A stretch of 64,000 nt of DNA, taken from contig NZ_AOJE01000005.1 in assembly GCF_000337915.1 (NCBI RefSeq), positions 91,559 to 155,558 of the forward strand, in the 5' to 3' direction. Origin of the DNA: Halorubrum saccharovorum DSM 1137 (lineage in GTDB: Archaea > Halobacteriota > Halobacteria > Halobacteriales > Haloferacaceae). The notes under the pieces were generated by a model that was not told where the DNA came from, ran no database searches, and saw nothing but the letters and a program-made list of their open reading frames with translations. The position numbers and the translations under genes were made by a program. Shown here piece after piece: positions 9,201 to 15,288 of this stretch. Positions within the stretch are counted from its first letter, which is position 1. The number at the start of each line of letters is the position of its first letter.

Positions 9201-9342
9201 ACAGCCGCTTCGAATACTCGTCGAAGCGCACGTCGCCGTCGACGCGGTCCTCCAGCGCATCGACGAGTTCTGGCCGCTCCACCGTCCCGCCCGTGTAGTC
9301 GAAGTCTCCCCCGTCTCGCGGGTCCGGCGTGTTGGTCGCCAT
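6247..9342 (-). CDS. ydiJ: FAD-linked and Fe-S 2-hydroxyacid dehydrogenase (YdiJ/GlcD-GlpC fusion type)
   Basis: A 1031-residue fusion. The N-terminal third is an FAD-binding PCMH domain with VLPRGGGTSLAGQ and IGGAIGNNSTGSHSLKYG; next comes a C-terminal FAD-oxidase domain ending near SVSGEHGDGRARTQWN; then two 4Fe-4S motifs (CHGCGGCRGP and CVGCKGCKVDCP); then a GlpC-type CCG domain with HGHCHQKA and SSCCGMAGSFGY. This is the YdiJ/bacterial D-2-hydroxyglutarate or D-lactate dehydrogenase layout, probably passing electrons to the membrane. The start at 9342 is preferred to an in-frame ATG 38 codons upstream because a TATA element (9363-9374) lies 27 bases before it. It is divergent from the lutC-like gene, which suggests shared hydroxyacid metabolism. 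Confidence 0.85.
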   Translation of the reverse strand: MATNTPDPRDGGDFDYTGGTVERPELVDALEDRVDGDVRFDEYSKRLYATDASAYEVTPIGVVMPESTADVAAVQEYCSEEGIPVLPRGGGTSLAGQTVNEAVVLDLTDSMDEVISTDPDAATARAQAGAYVGDLNAAVEPDGLKFAPDPAWRDKSAIGGAIGNNSTGSHSLKYGKTDHYVEELEVVLADGTVTTFGEVAVEELRESADPDADDLLPRIHAEVVRILDEEAEAIDDRFPEMKRNVSGYNLDRLLAEYRGEYREEGVVNLGRLMAGSEGTLATVTEATVSLVEIPETKAVALLTYDDLLDAMEDVSPILEHGPAAVEVMDDVLLGLAADTPEFEDVVGMLPEGTDSVLLVEFYAESDAEGKRKVADLIADRVGAADEAVADADAVADAVVPETEADPREGADETTSQPRRAVDAMEAHDPEKRDRFWKMRKSGLPILLSRTTDEKHISFIEDCAIPPEHLPEYTREFQEILDDNDTFATFYAHAGPGVLHVRPLINTKDVDDVDAMVDIADRVTDAVVRLGGSVSGEHGDGRARTQWNRKLYGEDLWDAFRDLKTAFDPDWLLNPGNVCGDFDMGENLRFGSEYEYDAGFDPAMEWAIDNGMQGMVELCHGCGGCRGPQETTGGVMCPTYRASEEEIQATRGRANMLRGAMNGELPDDPTDDEFVTEVMDLCVGCKGCKVDCPSGVDMAKLKAEVEHAHHEEHGIDLRTRLLGNFERLAPLGSALAPLSNLHAKLPGAGLVTEKVLGIAKERDLPTFRSESLTDWFEARGGAGVPRAEADRDVLLFPDVYTTYTNPGAGKAAVRVLEAANCHVAIPDVDGSGRPPHSKGMLDESRAAARDAVETLAPDVRDGWDVVVVEPTDAVMLQSDYHDLLDGDASDVPDADVATVSGNTYGVMEYVDAHRLDEGIALDAPTESLTYHGHCHQKATKKDHHAVGVLRRAGYGVDPLDSSCCGMAGSFGYEAEHYSMSKAIGRVLFDQVAESDGDEVVAPGASCRSQLKERDGGAPEPPHPVEKLAAALA

Positions 9343-9462
9343 GCGAACCCCTCTCGGTCGAACGATGAAAAACCTCCCCCCGGCTGGCGGGCCGCGGGTT
9401 TCCCCCTCCCGGACCCCGGGAGGCGACACAAACTCCATATACTCGCCGCCTGACAACCCGAC
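9343..9462. promoter_or_regulatory. Divergent promoter region between the ydiJ-like and lutC-like genes
   Basis: The plus-strand CATATAC at 9436-9442 is centred about 25 bases before the lutC-like ATG. The minus-strand TTTTTCATCG (9363-9374) is centred about 27 bases before the ydiJ-like ATG. Both spacings fit leaderless haloarchaeal transcripts, so this 120-bp region probably controls both directions of the hydroxyacid locus. Confidence 0.55.
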
Positions 9463-10056
9463 ATGTCACTCGCCGACCGAACGACGTTCAAGCGTCGACT
9501 CGACGACCTCGGTGTGACGGTCACCGAGGGCCCCCGGAGCGCGTGCGCGGAGTTGGTTGACGAGGCCGCGGGTGAGCCGGCCGTCGGCGTCGCGCGCGCC
9601 GCCGCCGAGCTCCCCGACCGGGTCGAGACCGAGCCGACGACCGCAGACCTCCGCGAGGCTCACACCGGCGTCACCGCGGCGGAACTCGGCGTCGCCGCGT
9701 ACGGCAGCGTCGCGATCGAGGCCGACAGAGCGGGAACCGAGCCGGTGAGCCTCTTCGTCGACCGCCACGTCGTCGTCCTCCGCGAGGCCGACCTCGTCCC
9801 GGACATGCCGGACGCGTTCGAGTGGCTCGGGCCCAGGGCGCGCGACGAGTCGAGCGACGTGGTGTTCGCGACCGGTCCCAGCGCCACCGCCGACATGGGC
9901 GGGCTGGTCCACGGCGCACACGGGCCGAAGGAGGTTCACGTGGTGCTGTTGCGGGACGAGGAGGCGGACGGGGACGCGGCGGGCGAGTCGGGGGCGGACG
10001 GGGACGCGGCGGGCGAGTCGGGGGCGGACGAATCGGAGGCGACCGACGATGAGTAG
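9463..10056 (+). CDS. lutC: LutC-like LUD-domain protein
   Basis: A 197-residue LUD (DUF162) domain protein of the LutC/YkgG type, a subunit of the flavin-independent Fe-S L-lactate dehydrogenase complex. Typical elements are LGVAAYGSVAIEADRAGTEP and the ATGPSATADMGGLVHGAHGP stretch, equivalent to the family's TGPSxTADIE...GVHGP signature. The C-terminus carries an acidic GADGDAAGES unit repeated twice, encoded by a 30-bp tandem repeat at 9963-10022 with a third partial copy. The stop overlaps the start of the lutB-like gene by 8 bases, so the two are probably translated together. Confidence 0.85.
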   Translation: MSLADRTTFKRRLDDLGVTVTEGPRSACAELVDEAAGEPAVGVARAAAELPDRVETEPTTADLREAHTGVTAAELGVAAYGSVAIEADRAGTEPVSLFVDRHVVVLREADLVPDMPDAFEWLGPRARDESSDVVFATGPSATADMGGLVHGAHGPKEVHVVLLRDEEADGDAAGESGADGDAAGESGADESEATDDE

Positions 10057-12283
10057 CGACGCCTCGAAGGCCGACCGCATCCGCGAGTTGATGGCCACCG
10101 AGGGCGACGCGGTCGCCGAGAACACCCGCGGGTTCAACGAGGGGCGGATCGAGTCGACCGGGCGGCTCGACGACTACGAGGAGCTGAAAGGCGACGCCCG
10201 CGAGATCAAGGAGGACGCCATCGGCCGACTGCCGGAGCTGATCGACCGGGTGAAAGAGTCGGTCGAAGCCAACGGCGGGACGGTGTACCTCGCCGACGAC
10301 GCCGCCGACGCGAACCGGTACATCGCGGAGCTGACCGCGGAGGAGCGCGACGCCGACCGCCTCGTGAAATCGAAGTCGATGACTTCCGAGGAGATCGAGG
10401 TGAACGAGGCGCTGGAGGAGGAGGGCGTGGAGGTGGTCGAGACCGACCTCGGCGAGTGGGTCCTGCAACTGGCCGACGAGGCGCCCTCTCACATCGTCGC
10501 GCCGGCGATCCACAAGTCCCGCGAGGGGATCTCGGAGCTGTTCGCGGAGCGGTTCGACCTCGACGACCCGCCGGAGACCGCCGAGGAGCTCACCATGTTC
10601 GCCCGCGAGCGGCTCGGAGAGCTGATCGAGGACGCCGACGTGGGGATGACCGGCGCGAACTTCATCGCGGCCGACTCCGGCACCATGCTCCTGGTCACCA
10701 GCGAGGGCAACGCGCGGAAGACGGTGACCGCGACCGACACGCACGTCGCGGTCGCGGGCGTCGAGAAGCTCGTCCCGACCGTCGAGGACTTCGCCCCGTT
10801 CGTCGAGCTGATCGGTCGGTCCGGGACTGGACAGGACGTGACCTCCTACATCTCGACGCTGACCCCGCCCGTCGGATCGCCGGTGCCGGACTTCCGGAAC
10901 GACGCGGATCCCCTCGCCGACGGCTCGGGGGACGACCGCGACTTCCACCTCGTCCTCATCGACAACGGGCGCATGGCGATGCGCCACGACGAGGAGCTGA
11001 AGGAGACGCTCTACTGCATCCGGTGTTCCGCCTGCTCGAACGCCTGCGGCAACTTCCAGAGCGTCGGCGGCCACGCGTTCGGCGGCGAGACGTACTCCGG
11101 CGGCATCGCGACCGGCTGGGAGGCGGGCATCGAGGGGCTCGATACCGCCGCCGAGTTCAATGACCTGTGCACCGGCTGTTCGCGCTGCGTCCCGGCGTGT
11201 CCGGTCGAGATCGACATCCCGTGGATCAACACGGTCGTCCGCGATCGGATCAACCGCGGCGAGGTCGACTCCGGGCAGACCGACTGGCTGTTCGAGGAGC
11301 TGGTCCCCGACGAGGAGCCCGCGGGACTCGATCTGGGGACGCGGGTCGTCGGCAACTACGAGACGGTCGCGAAGCTGGGGAGCCTCGCCGCACCGATCGC
11401 GAATCGGCTCGCCGACGCCGGCCCGCTCCGCGCGCTGGCCGAGCGCGTGACAGGGATCGACCGTCGACGCGACCTGCCCGAGTTCGCGAGCGAGTCGCTC
11501 GTCGACTGGTTCGAGCGTCGGGGCGGCGCCGCGGTCCCCGCGGACGACGCGGCCCGAGAAGCCGTGCTCTACCCCGACACGGCGACAAACTACGTCGACG
11601 TCGACCGCGGGAAGGCGGCGGTGCGCGCGCTGGAGGCGCTCGGGGTTCACGTCCGGGTTCCCGACCTCCCCGGAAGCGGCCGGCCGCCGCTGTCGCAGGG
11701 GATGATCTCGACCGCGAAATCGTCGGCGGAAGACGCGTACGCCGGGCTCGCGCTTCACGTCGACGCCGGCCGCGACGTGGTCGTGGTCGAGCCGAGCGAC
11801 CTCGCGATGTTCCGGAGCGAGTACGAGAAGCTCCTCCCGGCGTCGTCGTTCGAGCGGCTCGCCGACGCAAGCTACGACGTGATGGAGTACGTCTTCGGAC
11901 TGCTAGAGAACGGCGGGGACCCGGGCGCGCTCCGGGCGCCCGCGGAAGGCACGGGACCGGTCGCCTCGGGGAAGCGGGTCGCCTACCACCCGCACTGCCA
12001 GGCGCGGACGATCGGCGTCGGCGAGCACGCGACCGCCGTGATGGAACGGCTCGGCTACGACGTGCGCGTCTCCGAGACGGAGTGTTGCGGGATGGCCGGC
12101 TCGTTCGGCTACAAGACGGACTACTACGAGCTGAGCATGGACGTGGGCGAGCCCCTCCGCGAGCAGTTCGGCGACACCGACCGCACGGTCGTCGCTTCCG
12201 GCACCTCCTGTGGCGAACAGCTGGACGCGCTGTTGGGGACGCCGCCGATGCACCCGGTGGAGCTGGTCGCGCCGCGGGAGTGA
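10049..12283 (+). CDS. lutB: LutB-LutA fusion: LUD, ferredoxin and CCG domains
   Basis: A 744-residue protein joining two subunits that are separate in bacterial LutABC. The N-terminal LUD domain (about residues 40-310) contains KSKSMTSEEIEVNEAL and TGANFIAADSGTMLLVTSEG. Two 4Fe-4S motifs follow: CIRCSACSNACG from Cys323 and CTGCSRCVPACP. The C-terminal part holds a CCG domain with HPHCQARTIG and ETECCGMAGSFGYKTDYY, characteristic of LutA/GlpC. The predicted role is oxidation of lactate or a related 2-hydroxyacid with electron transfer through the clusters. It follows lutC with an 8-base overlap and is divergent from the ydiJ-like gene. Confidence 0.85.
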   Translation: MSSDASKADRIRELMATEGDAVAENTRGFNEGRIESTGRLDDYEELKGDAREIKEDAIGRLPELIDRVKESVEANGGTVYLADDAADANRYIAELTAEERDADRLVKSKSMTSEEIEVNEALEEEGVEVVETDLGEWVLQLADEAPSHIVAPAIHKSREGISELFAERFDLDDPPETAEELTMFARERLGELIEDADVGMTGANFIAADSGTMLLVTSEGNARKTVTATDTHVAVAGVEKLVPTVEDFAPFVELIGRSGTGQDVTSYISTLTPPVGSPVPDFRNDADPLADGSGDDRDFHLVLIDNGRMAMRHDEELKETLYCIRCSACSNACGNFQSVGGHAFGGETYSGGIATGWEAGIEGLDTAAEFNDLCTGCSRCVPACPVEIDIPWINTVVRDRINRGEVDSGQTDWLFEELVPDEEPAGLDLGTRVVGNYETVAKLGSLAAPIANRLADAGPLRALAERVTGIDRRRDLPEFASESLVDWFERRGGAAVPADDAAREAVLYPDTATNYVDVDRGKAAVRALEALGVHVRVPDLPGSGRPPLSQGMISTAKSSAEDAYAGLALHVDAGRDVVVVEPSDLAMFRSEYEKLLPASSFERLADASYDVMEYVFGLLENGGDPGALRAPAEGTGPVASGKRVAYHPHCQARTIGVGEHATAVMERLGYDVRVSETECCGMAGSFGYKTDYYELSMDVGEPLREQFGDTDRTVVASGTSCGEQLDALLGTPPMHPVELVAPRE

Positions 12284-12343
12284 CCCCTCTCCTCACCCCG
12301 TATCCCGCCCGCTCCGTCTGACGGGCGTCGTTCGACAACGAAC

Positions 12344-12375
12344 GCTTAATAGGCGCGCTCGTGACCGTATCGCAT
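12344..12375 (+). promoter_or_regulatory. Promoter of the PRC-barrel gene
   Basis: CTTAAT at 12345-12350 is centred about 28 bases upstream of the ATG at 12376, the expected geometry of a leaderless transcript. This supports the ATG at 12376 over the in-frame GTG at 12361, which lies too close to the TATA element to be transcribed. Confidence 0.55.
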
Positions 12376-12678
12376 ATGAACGCTGCTCCGGAAGAGATCA
12401 CGTCTCTCGTCGGTCGCGAGGTGTACTCGAACAACGGCGTCTTCGTCGGCGAGATCGAGGACGTACGCCTCGATCTGGACGCGCAGTCGGTGACCGGGCT
12501 CGCGCTCGCGGAACTCAACCACGAGCTGTTCGCCGGTCGCGTCGGCGGGAACACGGGCGTCATCGTCCCGTACCGGTGGGTCCGGGCCGTCGGCGACGTG
12601 GTGCTGATCAACGACATCATCGAACGGCTCGACACCGGGAGCGACGAGGCCGAGGCCGAGCCGGAAGTGGAGGTCTAG
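12376..12678 (+). CDS. PRC-barrel domain protein
   Basis: A 100-residue PRC-barrel protein. It begins ITSLVGREVYSNNGVFVGEIEDVRL-like, with the pattern GxxV-S--G--VG-V-DV-LD usual for the fold, and ends in an acidic tail EAEAEPEVEV. Archaeal stand-alone PRC-barrels are linked to RNA processing and, in haloarchaea, to cell-division complexes (CdpB family), so a scaffolding or assembly role is possible. The start was chosen from the TATA spacing. Exact function is not decidable from the sequence. Confidence 0.8.
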   Translation: MNAAPEEITSLVGREVYSNNGVFVGEIEDVRLDLDAQSVTGLALAELNHELFAGRVGGNTGVIVPYRWVRAVGDVVLINDIIERLDTGSDEAEAEPEVEV

Positions 12679-12723
12679 CGAACGACCGGGCAGTCCGGCG
12701 GGCCCAGCGGACGGTCGAGGGCG

Positions 12724-13047
12724 TCAGAAGGGGAGCGCGTCTCGCAGGCTCGTCAGGAATCCGCCGCCCTCCCGCCGCTTGCGGTCGAACACCGGGTACA
12801 GCGCGTCGAGGAACTCCGTCTCGTTTTCGAACCGGCTCTGTGGCACCTCGTCGAGCGCCTCGCCGAGCGTGATCGTCCGGCCCTTAGCGTCGTAGGGGAT
12901 CTCACGGTCGCCGAGGGCGTCTCGGACCTCCTCGGCCGTCGCCGGGAACGACACCTCCGCCTCCTCGATCCGCTCGTCGAGCACGGCGATACCGAACTCG
13001 ATCGCGTCCGGCTCCGAGGATCCGCCGCCGGGTGGGCGTGCTGCCAT
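12724..13047 (-). CDS. DUF5789-like haloarchaeal protein
   Basis: A 107-residue acidic protein resembling the haloarchaeal DUF5789 family. It has EVSFPATAEEVRDALGDREIPYDAKG followed by TITLGEALDEVP, where the family has a Y/FP-T--EL---YG---I-YP/DG-T--LGEVL pattern. No catalytic residues are apparent. It is convergent with the PRC-barrel gene, and a TTTTAAAC element lies about 25 bases upstream of the start. Function unknown. Confidence 0.65.
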   Translation of the reverse strand: MAARPPGGGSSEPDAIEFGIAVLDERIEEAEVSFPATAEEVRDALGDREIPYDAKGRTITLGEALDEVPQSRFENETEFLDALYPVFDRKRREGGGFLTSLRDALPF

Positions 13048-13128
13048 TGCGGGACGGTACTCGCTCGGGACGTTTTAAACCCATGCTCGGATCGCGGGCG
13101 CCGATAGATCGCTGTCCGTCTCTTGGGC

Positions 13129-13176
13129 GCGACCACTCCGAGACGTGACCACTCCGGGACGCGATCACTCCGGGAG
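13129..13176. repeat. 16-bp tandem repeat, three copies
   Basis: Three consecutive 16-bp units (13129-13144, 13145-13160, 13161-13176) share the core ACTCCG with one to three differences each. The third unit overlaps the 3' end of the minus-strand gene that terminates at 13165. It may be a replication-slippage product. Confidence 0.6.
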
Positions 13177-13581
13177 CGTCTCTTCCGGCGGCGCCGCGTC
13201 GAGGACCCCGAGCTCGATCCCGTCGCCGGCGCGATCGAACGCGGCGACCGAATCGTCGTCGTACGGCGGAACGGTGACGAGCACGACCGCCGCGAGGTCG
13301 TCCGTCTTCGACACCCCGAGGAACCCGTCCGGGTGCGAGACGAACCGCGCGCCGCCCCGGCCCGCGGGCGTCCCGATGTCGACGCCGAACACCGCGTTCA
13401 CCGACCCGCCGACGCCCGCAGGCGTGAAGTGGGTGAGCACTGGAGTCACCGGATCGAGCCCGGTGTCCTCGCCGAACTCGCCGGCCCGCGTGGCCGAGAG
13501 CTTCAGGCTCGTCTCCTCGGGGTCGCGCTCGGCGGCGTGGTCGAGCAGCACCGTCAACAGGTCGCGCGTGACGTGGATCAC
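13165..13581 (-). CDS. Conserved haloarchaeal protein, unknown function
   Basis: A 138-residue acidic protein, MIHVTRDLLTVLLDHAAE at the N-terminus, then a beta-rich middle with SVNAVFGVDIGTPAG and VVLVTVPPYDDDSVAAFDR. The layout recalls small alpha-beta proteins, and I cannot assign a family. It begins 22 bases downstream of the stop of the MBL-like gene on the same strand, so they are likely co-transcribed. Confidence 0.6.
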   Translation of the reverse strand: MIHVTRDLLTVLLDHAAERDPEETSLKLSATRAGEFGEDTGLDPVTPVLTHFTPAGVGGSVNAVFGVDIGTPAGRGGARFVSHPDGFLGVSKTDDLAAVVLVTVPPYDDDSVAAFDRAGDGIELGVLDAAPPEETLPE

Positions 13582-13603
13582 GAGCGGAGCGGTACCGACA
13601 CGG

Positions 13604-14302
13604 TCAGATCCCGATCGCCGAGCGGAGCGTCTTCGCGTAGAGGCCGAGCGCCTTGCGGCGCGACCCGGAGAGCGCGTCCTCGACGGCGAGGGCGGCCCGC
13701 TCGTCCACGCCCACGCCGTGCCCCACGCGAACCCGCTCCGGGTTCAGCCCGGAGAGCGCCTCGATCGGCGGCGTCAGCCGCAGCATCGGGTGGACGCCGA
13801 GCCGCTCGCGGTCGCCCCGGAAGTACGAGGCGGAGCCGAGCGATTCGGGGACGATCAGCGTCTCGCCGTCGAAGAAGCCGACCTCCTGCCACGGCGGGAC
13901 CGACGAGTCGCGGATCCGGAACGCCTCGAACCCCGAGTCGGCCACCCGCGAGCCGAACCGCTCGACGGGCGCGTCGATCTCGTCGGCGACGCCGGTCATC
14001 CACTCTGCGACGTAGACGGGAACGTCGTGTCGGGTCGCGATCTCGGCGCTGTCGCGCTTGTGACGGTCGAGCCCGATCACGACGCCCGCGACCGCCCCGA
14101 GCCCTTCGAGCAGGTCGTCGACGCCGGGCGCGTCGACCGGGTCGAACACCCACACGTCGTCCGTCTCGCTCTCCTCGTTCGGGACCGCGACCGCGTGGCT
14201 CGCCCGCTCCATCCCCTCGTCCGGGTACGCGATCCAGCCGACGCCGCGGCCGAAGCGATCGATCTCGTGGAGCTCCGCGTCGCCGTCAGATTTCAGTCCC
14301 AT
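13604..14302 (-). CDS. MBL-like protein lacking the zinc-binding motif
   Basis: A 232-residue protein that follows the order of a metallo-beta-lactamase fold. VAGVVIGLDRHKRDSAEIA stands where THxHxDH would be, then an amphipathic helix and VPVYVAEW. Further on come FFDGETLIVPESLGSASYF and LSGLNPERVRVGHGVGV, which match the TLxxaDxLG and L-PE-V--GHG parts of MBL proteins. The first histidine cluster is lost (H and K remain at HKRD), so zinc hydrolysis is doubtful. Haloarchaeal genomes commonly carry such relatives. It is probably in an operon with the next gene. Confidence 0.6.
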   Translation of the reverse strand: MGLKSDGDAELHEIDRFGRGVGWIAYPDEGMERASHAVAVPNEESETDDVWVFDPVDAPGVDDLLEGLGAVAGVVIGLDRHKRDSAEIATRHDVPVYVAEWMTGVADEIDAPVERFGSRVADSGFEAFRIRDSSVPPWQEVGFFDGETLIVPESLGSASYFRGDRERLGVHPMLRLTPPIEALSGLNPERVRVGHGVGVDERAALAVEDALSGSRRKALGLYAKTLRSAIGI

Positions 14303-14409
14303 AACACGTGTTTGGTCCGGATCCCTTTCAACCCGTCTCCGGCGGAACCGCCCCTGAGGCTCCCGAGTCGGTCGCCGATTGTCGCTACCCTCCGAACTGA
14401 AAACACGAT

Positions 14410-14442
14410 GAGTTATAATTCTGGTAGTGACAAGGCGACGGT
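14410..14442 (+). promoter_or_regulatory. Promoter of the Bat-type regulator gene
   Basis: TTATAA at 14414-14419 is centred 27 bases upstream of the ATG at 14443, so the transcript is probably leaderless. Confidence 0.55.
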
Positions 14443-15129
14443 ATGAGCATCCTTGTCGAATTCTCGATCTCCACCGATCGCTTCGCGCTCGGCGACTTCA
14501 TCAGCCGGTACGAGGGGTTGGAGGCCGAGCTCGAACGGATCGTCCCGACGGAAGACCGTGCGATTCCGTACGTCTGGGTGACCGGCCCTCCCGAGACGCT
14601 CGACGAACTGACCGACACGCTCGACGAGAGTGGGAAGACCGACGACGTCACCGTGCTCGACGATCTGTCGGTCAACAACTCGGGAAACCGCAGTTACCTC
14701 TACCGCATCGAGTGGGTCCTCGACGACCTCGACATCATCAAGGGGATCATCTCGGCGCAGGGGTCGATTCTCGAAGGCGAGGCGAGCAACCACTACTGGC
14801 GGCTCCGGTTCCGGTTCGAGAAGCACCAGCGCGTCGCCGAGTTCTATCAGTACCTCGCCGACAACGAGATCACCGATTTCACCATCGACAGCATCTACGA
14901 ACTCACCAATTCGAGCGGTCGTGATTCGAAGACGCTGACGCCGCAGCAACGCGAAGCGCTGACCGTCGCCGCGCAGGACGGATACTTCGATATCCCCCGC
15001 GAGACGAACCTGAAAGCGATCGGTGACGAACTCGGAATCACCCAACAGGCGACCTCCGAACGGGTTCGTCGGGGCGTGCGAAACGTCGTCTTCGACACGC
15101 TCAACCTCCCAGAGACGTCTCGGGACTAG
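14443..15129 (+). CDS. Bat-type (HTH_10) transcriptional regulator
   Basis: A 228-residue haloarchaeal regulator. The N-terminal alpha-beta domain starts MSILVEFSISTDRFALGDF, the usual opening of this family, and carries a ligand- or partner-binding region in the middle. The C-terminal HTH_10 domain holds LTPQQREALTVAAQDGYFDIP followed by IGDELGITQQATSERVRRG, the recognition-helix region shared with Bat (bacterioopsin activator). A histidine kinase gene starts 160 bases downstream on the same strand, so they may form a sensory pair, although Bat-type proteins lack a receiver domain. Confidence 0.85.
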   Translation: MSILVEFSISTDRFALGDFISRYEGLEAELERIVPTEDRAIPYVWVTGPPETLDELTDTLDESGKTDDVTVLDDLSVNNSGNRSYLYRIEWVLDDLDIIKGIISAQGSILEGEASNHYWRLRFRFEKHQRVAEFYQYLADNEITDFTIDSIYELTNSSGRDSKTLTPQQREALTVAAQDGYFDIPRETNLKAIGDELGITQQATSERVRRGVRNVVFDTLNLPETSRD

Positions 15130-15136
15130 CTCCGGG

Positions 15137-15288
15137 AGTATTTGTATACCCCTGTCAGTACAAGCAGGACACAGGGCACGGTTATTCCTGTTCAGGGCGA
15201 GTGGGTTTATACCCGTAACGCGGTAGACAACGCGACGGATAGTGCCGACCCAGCCCATCCGAACCTATCAGTACGATATCAATATCGA
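15137..15288 (+). promoter_or_regulatory. Two TATA elements and a palindrome before the histidine kinase gene
   Basis: Two similar TATA-type blocks ending in ATACCC lie about 65 bases apart (TTTGTATACCC near 15139-15149 and GGGTTTATACCC at 15203-15214). The second is itself an inverted repeat (GGGT/ACCC). A 14-bp palindrome CGATAT-CA-ATATCG occupies 15274-15287, one base before the chosen ATG at 15289. It could be an operator or affect translation initiation. Confidence 0.45.

Noticed and set aside
6280-9453. A 1057-codon open frame opposite the ydiJ-like gene
   Set aside because: It is full of Arg, Val, Asp and His pairs typical of antisense frames in high-GC haloarchaeal genes; the opposite strand has the complete dehydrogenase with recognised motifs.
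9671-11758. Long minus-strand frame opposite the lutC/lutB genes
   Set aside because: Arginine-rich low-complexity translation with no motif; the plus-strand genes have Fe-S motifs and the correct start.
12361-12375. GTG at 12361 as start of the PRC-barrel gene
   Set aside because: It lies within about 12 bases of the TATA element and would be upstream of the transcript start.
15142-15288. 49-codon extension of the GAF-PAS histidine kinase
   Set aside because: It includes two TATA-like blocks and a palindrome, and the GAF region aligns only from ATG 15289.
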